DNA of 64,000 bases from Streptococcus catagoni (GCF_011421425.1 NZ_WPCW01000002.1:1-64000); one strand, 5' to 3'; counted from the first letter of the stretch, positions 20,194 through 29,302 are shown. The notes: a model not told the origin generated them from the letters alone. Numbers and translations: made by a program.

Positions 20194-21396
20194 TTATTTT
20201 TCTAAATCTTGAGTCGTTTTAGTAAGCTTGATTGTGGTTGTTTTCTTATTTGTTCCTCTATAGAAAGTTACCTTGATAGATTTACCAATCTCATGACCAT
20301 AAAGTATACTTTGTAAATCACTTGTATTATTGACAGTTTCTCCATCAATTTCAGTGATGATATCATATTGTTCTAGTTTTCCATAAGCTGGCATACCATC
20401 TTTAACTGAAGTAACGACAATTCCACCAGTAACATTTTGTGGTACTTTTAATTGGTTTAGGGCATTAGTTGACAGATTACCTAGATTAACCATTGTAATT
20501 CCTAAGGCTGGACGGACAACATGACCTTTTCCTTCTAATTGATTGATAATTTTTACAACATCATTTGAAGGAATTGCAAATCCCATACCTTCTACTGCTC
20601 CGCCTGAATCTGAAAGAGTGGATGAAATTTTACTTGAGTTAATACCAATAATTTGACCTTCAATATTAATAAGGGGACCACCAGAATTTCCAGGGTTTAT
20701 AGCAGCATCTGTTTGGATGGCATTGGTAGAGACAGTCTTTCCTTCTTCATTTTTAAGGGTTACTGTTCTACTTAAACTTGAGACGATACCTTCAGTAACA
20801 GAATTAGCATATTCTGTACCTAGAGGACTTCCAATGGCAATTGCAACTTCACCAACATTAATTTTTGAAGAATTGGCAAATGATCCAACTGCTTTTAATT
20901 TTTCTGATGAAATTTTAACAACAGCTAAATCTGAATAGGTATCAGAACCAATTAATTTACCGACCACTTTTGATCCGTCTGCTAAAAGGATTTCAATTCT
21001 TTTAGCTCCATCAATAACGTGGTTATTTGTAACCAGATAAGCTGTTTTTCCTTCTTTCTTGTAGATAACACCAGATCCTTCCTTATAGATCTGTAAACCA
21101 TCATTTTCTTTTGCATTAGAGTTACTTCTACCAAATAAATTTCCTAAATCATTGGAGCCATCTACTTCTCGGTAATTAATAACCGAGACAACAGCATCTT
21201 GAATAACTTTAACAGCCTTGGTTGTATTTGTTGTATTTTTATAAGTAACCTTACTAGTAGAGGTTGGATTAGAAATAAAATTTCCTTGAGAATCCGAATT
21301 ATTAAAGGAGTTCATCACAAAATAGGCAATAATACCTCCTAAAAAACCTACCAGTAATACCAAAAAAGTTTTTTTAATTGATTTAAATTTTGACAC
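20194..21396 (-). CDS. htrA: Surface serine protease HtrA/DegP
   Basis: Membrane-tethered quality-control protease of about 400 residues. It has an N-terminal anchor helix (KTFLVLLVGFLGGIIAYFVM), a trypsin-like domain with His in TNNHVIDG, Asp in YSDLAVV and Ser in NPGNSGGPL, and one C-terminal PDZ domain. A frame extends to ATG 21429, but GTG at 21396 has GGAGGA 6 bp upstream, so I start there. It is adjacent to parB and the origin as in other streptococci. Confidence 0.96.
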   Translation of the reverse strand: MSKFKSIKKTFLVLLVGFLGGIIAYFVMNSFNNSDSQGNFISNPTSTSKVTYKNTTNTTKAVKVIQDAVVSVINYREVDGSNDLGNLFGRSNSNAKENDGLQIYKEGSGVIYKKEGKTAYLVTNNHVIDGAKRIEILLADGSKVVGKLIGSDTYSDLAVVKISSEKLKAVGSFANSSKINVGEVAIAIGSPLGTEYANSVTEGIVSSLSRTVTLKNEEGKTVSTNAIQTDAAINPGNSGGPLINIEGQIIGINSSKISSTLSDSGGAVEGMGFAIPSNDVVKIINQLEGKGHVVRPALGITMVNLGNLSTNALNQLKVPQNVTGGIVVTSVKDGMPAYGKLEQYDIITEIDGETVNNTSDLQSILYGHEIGKSIKVTFYRGTNKKTTTIKLTKTTQDLEK

Positions 21397-21440
21397 AAAT
21401 CTTCCTCCAACCATCTTTTTTGTTATCATATAAAACTCTG

Positions 21441-21457
21441 CTTAATTATACCTTAAA
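21441..21457 (-). promoter_or_regulatory. Candidate CiaR-binding direct repeat and -10 box of htrA
   Basis: On the minus strand TTTAAG-GTATA-ATTAAG fits the published CiaR repeat NTTAAG-N5-WTTAAG. A TATAAT hexamer lies within it. htrA is a known CiaRH target in S. pneumoniae. Overlap of the repeat with the -10 element is atypical for activation there. Confidence 0.55.
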
Positions 21458-21486
21458 TAGATTAAAAAGAAAAGAAATCCACAGCT

Positions 21487-21570
21487 TGTGGAAAACTTTT
21501 TAAAAAACTTGGATAAGTCAACTATTTAGGGAACAAAAAAGAAGCTAAATTTTTTTAGGAGTGTGGATAA
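21487..21570. promoter_or_regulatory. DnaA-box pair in the htrA-rlmH gap
   Basis: TGTGGAAAA (21487-21495), preceded by TCCACA to form a TCCACAGCTTGTGGA dyad, and a perfect consensus TGTGGATAA (21562-21570). The consensus box lies 20 bp upstream of the rlmH -10 element, so DnaA could also influence rlmH. Confidence 0.6.
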
Positions 21571-21590
21571 GTTGAGCATTTTTTCTGTGG

Positions 21591-21596
21591 TACAAT
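21591..21596 (+). promoter_or_regulatory. Extended -10 element of a probably leaderless rlmH transcript
   Basis: TGG-TACAAT ends 6 bp before the rlmH ATG at 21603, so transcription should start at or next to the A of ATG. No purine-rich ribosome binding site precedes the ATG. Confidence 0.55.
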
Positions 21597-21602
21597 AGAG
21601 TT

Positions 21603-22082
21603 ATGAAAATTAAAATAATTTGCGTAGGAAAATTAAAAGAAAAATATTTAAAAGATGGCATAGCAGAATATCAGAAACGACTCTCTAGGTTTTGCCAATT
21701 TGAAATTATTGAACTCAATGATGAAAAAACACCTGAAAAGGCCAGTGACTTAGAAAAAAAGAAGATTATGGAAAAAGAAGCAGAACGGATCTCTAAAAGA
21801 ATTGGTCAGAGAGATTATGTTATTTCCCTAGCTATTGAAGGCAAACAATTTCCTTCAGAACTCTTTAGCCAGCAACTATCTGATATTACACTTAAGGGAT
21901 ATTCTGATATTACCTTTCTTATTGGAGGAAGTTTAGGTCTTGATCAGTCTCTTAAAAAGAGATCCAACCTTTTAATGAGTTTTGGACTATTGACCTTTCC
22001 TCATCAATTAATGCGACTAGTGTTGATAGAACAAATTTATCGCGCTTTTATGATACAAGAAGGCAGTCCCTATCATAAGTAA
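21603..22082 (+). CDS. rlmH: 23S rRNA pseudouridine-1915 N3-methyltransferase RlmH
   Basis: 159-residue SPOUT methyltransferase acting on helix 69 of assembled 70S ribosomes. The start [20 protein letters not shown] and the SAM-binding trefoil knot ([30 protein letters not shown], ending GSPYHK) are complete. It faces away from htrA across a DnaA-box gap, as in other streptococci. Its mRNA appears to lack a 5' leader. Confidence 0.97.
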   Translation: MKIKIICVGKLKEKYLKDGIAEYQKRLSRFCQFEIIELNDEKTPEKASDLEKKKIMEKEAERISKRIGQRDYVISLAIEGKQFPSELFSQQLSDITLKGYSDITFLIGGSLGLDQSLKKRSNLLMSFGLLTFPHQLMRLVLIEQIYRAFMIQEGSPYHK

Positions 22083-22085
22083 GTA

Positions 22086-22101
22086 TGTTTCACATGAAAC
22101 A
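22086..22101. promoter_or_regulatory. parS-like site 1
   Basis: TGTTTCACATGAAACA differs from the streptococcal parS TGTTTCACGTGAAACA at a single central base. It lies 3 bp after the rlmH stop and 2 kb from parB, a typical location for a ParB loading site. Confidence 0.8.
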
Positions 22102-22102
22102 A

Positions 22103-22133
22103 AAAAAGTTGAAGATTTTCTCTTCAACTTTTT
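22103..22133. terminator. Terminator between rlmH and tRNA-Arg
   Basis: AAGTTGAAGA pairs with TCTTCAACTT around a short T-rich loop, flanked by A- and T-runs. It can end rlmH (plus) and the convergent tRNA-Arg transcript (minus). Confidence 0.82.
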
Positions 22134-22136
22134 ATT

Positions 22137-22210
22137 TGATCCCAGCAGGATTCGAACCTGCGACCGTTCGCTTAGAAGGCGAATGCTCTATCCAGCTGAG
22201 CTATGAGACC
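22137..22210 (-). tRNA. tRNA-Arg (anticodon TCT)
   Basis: The 74-nt minus-strand sequence folds into a cloverleaf. The acceptor is GGTCTCA/TGGGATC, the D-arm is AGCTCAGCTGGAT, the anticodon loop is CTTCTAA (TCT), and the T-arm is GCAGGTTCGAATCCTGC, with discriminator A. It reads AGA codons. Confidence 0.97.
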
Positions 22211-22342
22211 TCAACTCCCTTATTCTAACAGAAAAACTTCCTTTCTGTCAATCTTTATTTTTATTGAAATCCTTCATTGAATAAGTTTGACTTTTTAAAC
22301 CTTATATTTTTAAAAAAAGATAATTATTTTTTAAAAAAGTAG

Positions 22343-22370
22343 TAGACAAATAGAAACATTCTGATATAAT
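22343..22370 (+). promoter_or_regulatory. Promoter of the tRNA-Glu/tRNA-Asn pair
   Basis: TAGACA (22343-22348), 16-bp spacer, TATAAT (22365-22370), 40 bp upstream of tRNA-Glu. No gene lies in 22211-22410 otherwise. Confidence 0.6.
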
Positions 22371-22410
22371 AATAAGAGTGTTAAAGAGTTAGTACTCTAT
22401 AGCGACTTCT

Positions 22411-22482
22411 GGTCCGTTGGTCAAGGGGTTAAGACACCGCCTTTTCACGGCGGTAACACGGGTTCGAATCCCGTACGGACTA
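22411..22482 (+). tRNA. tRNA-Glu (anticodon TTC)
   Basis: 72-nt cloverleaf with acceptor GGTCCGT/ACGGACT, anticodon stem CCGCC/GGCGG around TTTTCAC (TTC) and T-arm ACGGGTTCGAATCCCGT. CCA is not encoded. Confidence 0.97.
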
Positions 22483-22514
22483 TCGTAATTGCGTTAAGCA
22501 ATTTTTTTTGTTCT

Positions 22515-22588
22515 TCCGGCATAGCTCAGTTGGTAGTAGCGCATGACTGTTAATCATGATGTCGTAGGTTCGAGTCCTACTGCCGGAG
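22515..22588 (+). tRNA. tRNA-Asn (anticodon GTT)
   Basis: 74-nt cloverleaf with acceptor TCCGGCA/TGCCGGA, anticodon stem CATGA/TCATG around CTGTTAA (GTT) and T-arm GTAGGTTCGAGTCCTAC, discriminator G. It follows tRNA-Glu by 32 bp and shares its promoter. Confidence 0.97.
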
Positions 22589-22597
22589 TCAGAAAAC

Positions 22598-22641
22598 AAA
22601 AAGACTATGAAAATCAGAAATGATTTTCATAGTCTTTTTTT
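22598..22641. terminator. Bidirectional terminator between tRNA-Asn and the YfhO gene
   Basis: AAAAAGACTATGAAAATCA pairs with TGATTTTCATAGTCTTTTT around a 4-nt loop, with T-runs on both strands. The YfhO stop codon lies inside the right arm. Confidence 0.88.
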
Positions 22642-25212
22642 GGATTTATAAATTGTAAGAAATTGATAAATACTTGCTAAGAAAAAGGCAAAAATTGAAA
22701 TGAAGATTCCTTCTTTTAAGCCATTTGGTACAAAGGTCATAAGGAGTTTACCTTTTCCTTTTTTGACATCAATAGACATGAAACCATCTTGAGCTTTCTT
22801 AATTGCTACTTCCTGCTGATTTATTTTAGCTGACCAGCCTTTATCATAGGGAATGGTTAAAAATAAGGAGCTGTCTCTTTTAGCCTGATAAGAAGCAATA
22901 AGGTTATTTTTTACAGTCTTTACTTTCACTTTATTTTTATTGACTGCTGAAATAGCTTCTTGATATTTCCTAGTATCTAAGCTATAAAAATGCGGTTTAT
23001 CAAAGGAAATAGTAGGATTTTGAGGAAATATAAGATCTACATCAATTGTTCGGGTCTCTTGGTAATAACCCAGGTTAAAGAAGGTAAAGGCGTTATCTGT
23101 ACTGTATTCAGATGTTTTACCATCTATTCTGATAAGGACTCTCTTATCATGTCCATCTGAAAAGGTAATATTTGGAATACTGATATATAATTGGCTATCT
23201 TTTGGAAGAGAAACTTGATAATGAATAATAGTATCCTTTGAATCTTTAGCAGCCTTACTTGTCAATCTATTATTAATGTAATTATTTTTTCCTAGTAGTT
23301 TATTATTTTGTTCCTGAAAATAGGTGTAATTTTTACCACTTAATTGATTTAATAATTTTGTCTGGTTATCCAAGGTATTAACAGAAAATTTCCTATTTAT
23401 GTAAGGTTGTTTTGTTAAGATGGCCAAGCTACTTGCATTTGTATTTTGATAAAGTTTAGTTTTATCACTACTATCAATTTTTTCGAAGCCGTATTTATTA
23501 ATCTGATCTTCACTCAAATTATAGGTGACGGCCAAAAGACTATCCATAATAATAGTATTATTTTGATAACGAAGGTTTAAATTGGTACCTTCAGATTTAA
23601 AACCTAATCTGTCTAAGACACGACTAGAAGTCCGGTTTCTAATTGAAGAAAATTGTGAAATTCCATTATAATTAAACTTCATACTATCATTACCAGTCTG
23701 TCCAAGGATTCTTTCAGTCCGGTAAAAATTAGCATTCTCTTTTTTAGTTCTTGCAATGAGTTTTGTAATATCCTTTGAGTGACGCTCATAGTCTTCTTTG
23801 CTAGGGAATCCCCATTCTTTTTCTAGACCACTTATGACATAATAAGTATTTAAAGAGCTTTCTAAAGCTGTAAAGATTACTGTAAATATAAAAATGATCA
23901 GTAAAGGAACATTTTTTTCCTTAATGCTCAGAAAAATTATGGCATAAGCTGTTAAAAAGGAAATACTTAAAAAGAATAAGGCTGGTGTCAAAAAACTATA
24001 TTTTTCCAGAAAGAGATAAGGGATAGCTAGTAACAAACTAATACTGATAAAGGCTAGGACAATATCTTTAATTTTGATCTCTTCTAAACGATGTAACACC
24101 TCACAAGACAGGATAATAAAGAGCAAAGGAACAGTCCAAAAATAACGATGTAAGAACATATTTGGAGCATGCATGCCTTGCCAAAATAGGTCAAGGGGTT
24201 GTAAATAATAGCTAATAAAAATAAAAAGGATTAGTGCTCCATAAGCAAGCTTTGTTTGCCACTTAATTGACTGTAAAGTAAAGTAAATAAAAGCTAAAAA
24301 TACAGGAAATAATCCACCATAGAGCATTGGGATAGAGTTGAATTGTGTAGTATCATAAGTTCCAAGGATATTTTTTGTCAATAAATCTAGATACCAGGTA
24401 TTATCTGTAAACAACTTGCTTAGACGTGTAAACTCTTCCCCATGAGTTGATAAATCTAGATAAGTAGGCAATAACATGATAGCACTAGTTAGGGCAGATA
24501 AAATTGACACCACTGTAAATCTAGAAAAATAATAAATTTTTGCCTTCCAGCTCTCTATTTCAGTTAATAGAACCAAAATATAGAGGAAAAGGAAGATAGA
24601 TATCATATAGCCAAAGTAATAATTTTGAATAAAAAGAATAGACAGGCTAAGATAATAAGGAAAAATAAGTTTACTTTTTAAAAGAAGATGTAAACCTAAT
24701 ATAATTAAGGGAATTAAGATAAAGACATCTAACCAAGTATTTATTTCAAGTTGGCTGGTCAAAAAGCTCATCAAAGAAAAGCTTAGACTTAATGATAAGA
24801 TGTAAACTTTTTTTATTTTAGGGTATATTTTATGAAAGGAAAAATAAGTGGATAAGCCTATTAAACCAAACTTTATTAAGGTAAATAGGTAGATAGCATC
24901 AGGCATATTTTCTAAAGTGAAAAAATAAAATAGTGGAGAGAAAAAACTGCCTAAATAATAACTTATGAGTGCATAAAAATTTAATCCTAGACCACTAGTA
25001 AAAGTATAGAAGAGACTATCTGAGCCATGAAGAATATTTCTTAGATTTTGAGCAAAGATAACATATTGATGAAAACCATCACTTGCCAAAATTGTTTTTG
25101 AACTTCCAAAATAGATGCCTTTTGCATAGAGAACAAAAAACATAATGAAAAATGGCATAAAGAAGCTTGCTAGGTAGGTTAAAAATATCCATTTTTTACT
25201 TTGTTTGATCAT
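22627..25212 (-). CDS. YfhO-family membrane protein (putative GT-C glycosyltransferase)
   Basis: 861-residue protein with about a dozen N-terminal transmembrane helices, a large extracytoplasmic part and a final helix (EGIFISIFAFFLASIYQFL). The pattern is the YfhO family of lipoteichoic-acid and wall-polymer glycosylating enzymes. The C-terminal PYDKGWSAKINQQEVAIKKA...GFMSIDVKKGKGKL block is its hallmark. It probably transfers sugars from undecaprenyl-phosphate donors to a surface polymer. It stands alone between terminators, against the direction of replication. The acceptor is not identifiable. Confidence 0.85.
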   Translation of the reverse strand: MIKQSKKWIFLTYLASFFMPFFIMFFVLYAKGIYFGSSKTILASDGFHQYVIFAQNLRNILHGSDSLFYTFTSGLGLNFYALISYYLGSFFSPLFYFFTLENMPDAIYLFTLIKFGLIGLSTYFSFHKIYPKIKKVYILSLSLSFSLMSFLTSQLEINTWLDVFILIPLIILGLHLLLKSKLIFPYYLSLSILFIQNYYFGYMISIFLFLYILVLLTEIESWKAKIYYFSRFTVVSILSALTSAIMLLPTYLDLSTHGEEFTRLSKLFTDNTWYLDLLTKNILGTYDTTQFNSIPMLYGGLFPVFLAFIYFTLQSIKWQTKLAYGALILFIFISYYLQPLDLFWQGMHAPNMFLHRYFWTVPLLFIILSCEVLHRLEEIKIKDIVLAFISISLLLAIPYLFLEKYSFLTPALFFLSISFLTAYAIIFLSIKEKNVPLLIIFIFTVIFTALESSLNTYYVISGLEKEWGFPSKEDYERHSKDITKLIARTKKENANFYRTERILGQTGNDSMKFNYNGISQFSSIRNRTSSRVLDRLGFKSEGTNLNLRYQNNTIIMDSLLAVTYNLSEDQINKYGFEKIDSSDKTKLYQNTNASSLAILTKQPYINRKFSVNTLDNQTKLLNQLSGKNYTYFQEQNNKLLGKNNYINNRLTSKAAKDSKDTIIHYQVSLPKDSQLYISIPNITFSDGHDKRVLIRIDGKTSEYSTDNAFTFFNLGYYQETRTIDVDLIFPQNPTISFDKPHFYSLDTRKYQEAISAVNKNKVKVKTVKNNLIASYQAKRDSSLFLTIPYDKGWSAKINQQEVAIKKAQDGFMSIDVKKGKGKLLMTFVPNGLKEGIFISIFAFFLASIYQFLTIYKSKKRL

Positions 25213-25249
25213 AAAAATATAAAAGACTTTCTAAAACAATATCTGAAAA

Positions 25250-25282
25250 AAATAATAAGGCGTTTCCGCCTTATTTTTATTT
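25250..25282 (-). terminator. Terminator after the ABC-F gene
   Basis: On the minus strand AATAAGGCG pairs with CGCCTTATT across a TTTC-like loop and is followed by a T-rich run. It overlaps the ABC-F stop codon. Confidence 0.8.
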
Positions 25283-26896
25283 CCAAAGTTGAGCTACCTT
25301 ATTTTGAACCTCGGTATTTTCAAGGAATTCATCATAAGTTTCATCAATACGGTCAATGACACCATTACTTGAGATAACAACGATGTGATTTGCTATTGTT
25401 TGAATAAACTCATGGTCATGACTGGCAAAAATAACAGACTCTTTAAAATCTTTGATTCCATCATTTAAACTAGAAATTGATTCTAGATCTAAGTGATTTG
25501 TAGGATCGTCTAGGATCAAGACATTTGATTTCAAAAGCATGATTTTTGATAGCATAACACGTACTTTTTCACCACCTGATAAGACGTTAACAGATTTTTT
25601 AACTTCATCACCTGAAAAGAGCATACGGCCTAAGAAACCACGTAAGAAAGTATCATCGTCTTCACCCTTAGCAGCAAATTGACGAAGCCATTCTAATATA
25701 GATTCACCACTAGCAAAGTCACGAGAATTATCTTTTGGAAGGTAAGAACGACTAGTAGTTACTCCCCATTTTATGGTTCCTTCATAGTCAATATCATCCA
25801 TAAGGGCCCGCATTAAAGCGGTAGTTTGGATGTCATTTTGTCCAATAATTGCTGCTTTATCACCTGGACGTAATATAAAGCTAATATTATCAAGTATTTT
25901 TTCACCATCAATTGTTACGGATAGATTTTCAACCGTTAAAAAGTCATTTCCCATTTCACGTTCTGCTTTGAAGTTAATAAAAGGATATTTACGACTTGAT
26001 GGTACAATTTCTTCTAGTTCAATCTTATCAAGCATTTTCTTACGAGAAGTAGCTTGTTTTGATTTAGAAGCATTAGCTGAAAAGCGTGCAACGAATTCTT
26101 GCAATTCTTTGATTTTTTCTTCAGCCTTAGCATTACGATCTGATTGAAGACGCGCAGCCAACTCAGAAGACTGTTTCCAAAAATCATAGTTACCAACATA
26201 GAGTTTGATTTTTCCAAAGTCCAAATCAGCCATGTGGGTACAAACTTTATTTAAAAAGTGACGGTCATGGGAAACAACAATAACAGTGTTTTCAAAGTCA
26301 ATTAAGAAATCTTCTAACCAAGAAATAGATTGAATATCAAGTCCATTTGTTGGTTCGTCTAAAAGGAGTACATCTGGTTTACCAAATAAAGCTTTAGCAA
26401 GGAGAACCTTAACTTTTTCCCCATTTGCTAGTTCACTCATGTTTTGGTAATGAAGGTCTTCCGAGATATTTAGATTTTGAAGCAATTGAGATGCTTCACT
26501 TTCTGCTTCCCAACCTCCTAGCTCAGCAAAAATACCTTCTAGTTCAGCTGCACGAACACCATCTTCTTCAGAAAAATCTTCTTTCATATAGATAGCGTCT
26601 TTTTCTTTCATAATGTCATACAGTTGTTCATTTCCCATGATAACAACATCAATAGCACGTTCTTCTTCATAATCAAAATGATTTTGTCGTAAGACTGACA
26701 AACGCTCATCAGGACCAAGCGAGATATGTCCTGTTGTAGGCTCAATATCTCCTGCAAGTATTTTTAAAAAAGTTGATTTTCCAGCACCATTAGCCCCTAT
26801 CAAACCGTAGGTATTTCCTGCAGTAAATTTAATATTGACCTCATCGAAAAGTTTTCGATCGCTAAAACGTAGCGACACATCAGAAACTGTTAGCAA
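25277..26896 (-). CDS. ABC-F family ATPase (YbiT/YkpA-like)
   Basis: Soluble protein of 539 residues with two ATP-binding cassettes. NBD1 has Walker A GANGAGKST, the atypical signature LANGEK and LLLDEPTNGLD. NBD2 has GQNDIQTT in place of a standard Walker A, then LSGGEKVRVMLS and LILDDPTNHLD. The linker between the domains is the P-site tRNA-interacting motif of ABC-F proteins, which act on ribosomes. The degenerate second Walker A (no GKS/T) is typical of the YbiT branch. A housekeeping role is more likely than drug resistance. Confidence 0.9.
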   Translation of the reverse strand: MLTVSDVSLRFSDRKLFDEVNIKFTAGNTYGLIGANGAGKSTFLKILAGDIEPTTGHISLGPDERLSVLRQNHFDYEEERAIDVVIMGNEQLYDIMKEKDAIYMKEDFSEEDGVRAAELEGIFAELGGWEAESEASQLLQNLNISEDLHYQNMSELANGEKVKVLLAKALFGKPDVLLLDEPTNGLDIQSISWLEDFLIDFENTVIVVSHDRHFLNKVCTHMADLDFGKIKLYVGNYDFWKQSSELAARLQSDRNAKAEEKIKELQEFVARFSANASKSKQATSRKKMLDKIELEEIVPSSRKYPFINFKAEREMGNDFLTVENLSVTIDGEKILDNISFILRPGDKAAIIGQNDIQTTALMRALMDDIDYEGTIKWGVTTSRSYLPKDNSRDFASGESILEWLRQFAAKGEDDDTFLRGFLGRMLFSGDEVKKSVNVLSGGEKVRVMLSKIMLLKSNVLILDDPTNHLDLESISSLNDGIKDFKESVIFASHDHEFIQTIANHIVVISSNGVIDRIDETYDEFLENTEVQNKVAQLWK

Positions 26897-26937
26897 TTCT
26901 TCACCTCATATTATTTATCTAGACTTCATTGTACCTG

Positions 26938-26970
26938 AAAAAGCCCCTTTTTTCAAATAGAAGGGGCAAT
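26938..26970 (-). terminator. Terminator after the YitT-family gene
   Basis: On the minus strand GCCCCTT pairs with AAGGGGC and is followed by TTTTT. It lies 8 bp after the YitT-family stop. Confidence 0.8.
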
Positions 26971-26977
26971 TGCAGCC

Positions 26978-27850
26978 TTACATTGGTAATAAAACATCTT
27001 TGTCTTCAAGACGATAATTTTTCGTAAGACTAAATCCACGTCCCATAACCTGGGCAGCTGGCATTACAACAAGGAAGGCCATTTCATCTATTTCTAAGAT
27101 TTTTTCTTGTAAAGCTGGTAGTTCATAGGTTGATACGACTGCCATAAGCATGACCTTATCAGATGTGGTGTAACCTCCACGAATGGGAATTTTGGTAACG
27201 CCACGATCCATGACAGTAGTGATATGCTCTCTTATAGCTTGATACTCGTTAGAAATAATCATGACATTCTTAGAAGAATCAAAACCATTTTCCATAATGC
27301 CAATAACATATCCAATGACTAGTAGTCCAATGGTTGAATACATCACATCATCTGCTGAAAGCGCTATAAGACCTAAAATAACACTTATACCATCGACAAT
27401 TGTCATTGAAACTCCAAGAGTTAAAGGAGAAAATTTATGTAAAATTTGGGTCAGGATACCAGTACCACCTGTAGAGGAATTTCCCCAAAAAACCATCCCT
27501 AAACCTATACCGACAATGATGCCCCCAAATATAGATGCCAGTAATTGATTGTGTGTTAGAGTAGGTAAAAAATTAGTCATGCGAATGGCAATAGGATAGA
27601 TCCATGACCCATAGAGTGTTTTTACAAAGGTTTGTTTTCCTAAAAAGAAATAGCAAAGCAAGAGTAGGGGAATATTACTAACCATTAAAAAAAGTGATGG
27701 ACTTATTCCAAATAGTTCTTTGATAACTACTGAAATACCGACCATACCACCTGAAGCAATATTATTGTGGACAAACATAGTATTGAAACCGACTGCTGTA
27801 ATAATAGAACCAATCGTCACATACAAAAAGTCCATTACCCTTCTTTTCAT
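26978..27850 (-). CDS. YitT family membrane protein (DUF161/DUF2179)
   Basis: 290 residues with five or six N-terminal transmembrane helices (TIGSIITAVGFNTMFVHNNIASGGMVG is the family start) and a C-terminal soluble DUF2179 domain of ferredoxin-like pattern (VTKIPIRGGYTTSDKVMLMAVVS). The DUF2179 part probably senses a small ligand. The transported substrate is unknown. The ribosome binding site AAAAGGAG supports the start. It is divergent from trpS. Confidence 0.9.
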   Translation of the reverse strand: MKRRVMDFLYVTIGSIITAVGFNTMFVHNNIASGGMVGISVVIKELFGISPSLFLMVSNIPLLLLCYFFLGKQTFVKTLYGSWIYPIAIRMTNFLPTLTHNQLLASIFGGIIVGIGLGMVFWGNSSTGGTGILTQILHKFSPLTLGVSMTIVDGISVILGLIALSADDVMYSTIGLLVIGYVIGIMENGFDSSKNVMIISNEYQAIREHITTVMDRGVTKIPIRGGYTTSDKVMLMAVVSTYELPALQEKILEIDEMAFLVVMPAAQVMGRGFSLTKNYRLEDKDVLLPM

Positions 27851-27945
27851 ATTTCTCTTACTCCTTTTAATTCATATATATAGACACTCATTATCTCCTA
27901 AAAATACCAGTTGCGTCAAGTCTTATATTCCAAAAATAAGGAAAC

Positions 27946-27974
27946 TTGACAAATACCCTGAAATTTCATAAAAT
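27946..27974 (+). promoter_or_regulatory. trpS promoter
   Basis: TTGACA (27946-27951), 17-bp spacer, TAAAAT (27969-27974). Transcription is expected near 27981, at the start of the T-box leader. Confidence 0.8.
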
Positions 27975-27980
27975 GAGGCT

Positions 27981-28237
27981 AAATTAGAGGAGTAATTTTT
28001 ATTTTGCTTAAAGAGAGCTAGCGGTTGCTGAGAGCTAGTAGCAAGGAAAGATGAAATGGACTAATTGTTTATTTGAGAGGAAAACATAACACTCAGGTTT
28101 GGCACCCCTTATCGTGCAACTTCTTTAAATAGAGAAGATGAGATGACATTACTATGGATAATGTTAATTGAGGTGGTACCGCGTATTAACTAGTAATAAC
28201 GCCCTCACACAAGAAACTTGTGTGTGGGCTTTTTTTG
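27981..28237 (+). promoter_or_regulatory. Tryptophan-specific T-box riboswitch upstream of trpS
   Basis: The leader contains the T-box sequence AGGTGGTACCGCG (28171-28183) and a Stem I region with AGAGAGCTAGCGGTTGCTGAGAG-like pairing. A TGG specifier candidate is at 28057-28059. A strong terminator GCCCTCACACAAG/CTTGTGTGTGGGC with T7 follows (28201-28237). Uncharged tRNA-Trp would pair with the T-box to form the antiterminator and switch trpS on. Confidence 0.93.
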
Positions 28238-28258
28238 TTACTTTATAAAGGAGAAGAA

Positions 28259-29281
28259 ATGAAAAAACCCGTCATATTAACAGGAGATAGACCAACTGGT
28301 AAACTACATTTAGGACACTATGTTGGCTCTTTGAAGAATCGTTTTATTTTACAAGAGGAAAATAAATATAATATGTTTGTTTTCTTAGCTGACCAGCAAG
28401 CTTTAACGGATCATGCAAAAGAGACAGAAAAAATCCGTGAATCTATTGGGAATGTAGCTTTAGATTACTTATCAGTTGGATTAGATCCAAGTAAATCAAC
28501 TATTTTCATCCAAAGTCAGATTCCTGAACTTGCTGAATTGACCATGTATTATATGAATCTTGTTTCTTTGGCTCGTTTGGAGAGAAATCCTACTGTTAAA
28601 ACAGAGATTGCTCAAAAAGGTTTTGGAACAAGTATCCCAAGTGGATTTTTAGTCTATCCTATTTCACAGGCTGCTGATATTACAGCTTTTAAGGCTAATT
28701 TAGTGCCTGTAGGAAATGATCAAAAACCGATGATAGAACAGACCAGAGAAATCGTAAGAAGTTTTAACCATACTTACCAGACGGATTGTCTTGTTGAACC
28801 AGAAGGAATTTATCCTACAAGTGAAGGTGCAGGAAGATTACCTGGTTTAGATGGTAATGCTAAAATGTCTAAGTCCCTTGGAAATGGGATCTACTTATCA
28901 GATGACGCTGACACCGTTCGGAAAAAGGTCATGAGTATGTATACTGATCCTAATCACATTAAGGTGGAAGATCCAGGTCAAATTGAAGGAAATATGGTTT
29001 TCCATTACCTTGATATTTTCGGTCAAGAAGAAGATAGAGCTCAAATTGAATCTATGAAAGAGCATTACCAACGTGGTGGTTTAGGAGATGTTAAGACAAA
29101 ACGTTTCTTGTTAGATATTCTGGAAAGAGAATTATCCCCTATTCGTGAGCGTCGTCTAGAGTATGCTAAAGACATGGGGGAAGTTTTCCGGATGTTAGAA
29201 GAAGGCAGTCAAAAAGCTCGATCTGTTGCTGCTCAAACCTTGTCAGAAGTTAAATCTGCCATGGGAATTAATTATTTTTAA
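28259..29281 (+). CDS. trpS: Tryptophanyl-tRNA synthetase
   Basis: Class I synthetase of 340 residues charging tRNA-Trp. It has the [20 protein letters not shown]-type motif at the N-terminus and KMSKSLGN as the KMSKS loop. The frame extends to 28220 inside the T-box terminator. ATG at 28259 has GGAG 6 bp upstream and gives the conserved [10 protein letters not shown] start. Controlled by the upstream T-box. Confidence 0.98.
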   Translation: MKKPVILTGDRPTGKLHLGHYVGSLKNRFILQEENKYNMFVFLADQQALTDHAKETEKIRESIGNVALDYLSVGLDPSKSTIFIQSQIPELAELTMYYMNLVSLARLERNPTVKTEIAQKGFGTSIPSGFLVYPISQAADITAFKANLVPVGNDQKPMIEQTREIVRSFNHTYQTDCLVEPEGIYPTSEGAGRLPGLDGNAKMSKSLGNGIYLSDDADTVRKKVMSMYTDPNHIKVEDPGQIEGNMVFHYLDIFGQEEDRAQIESMKEHYQRGGLGDVKTKRFLLDILERELSPIRERRLEYAKDMGEVFRMLEEGSQKARSVAAQTLSEVKSAMGINYF

Positions 29282-29302
29282 AAAATACGAATAAAAAATA
29301 AA

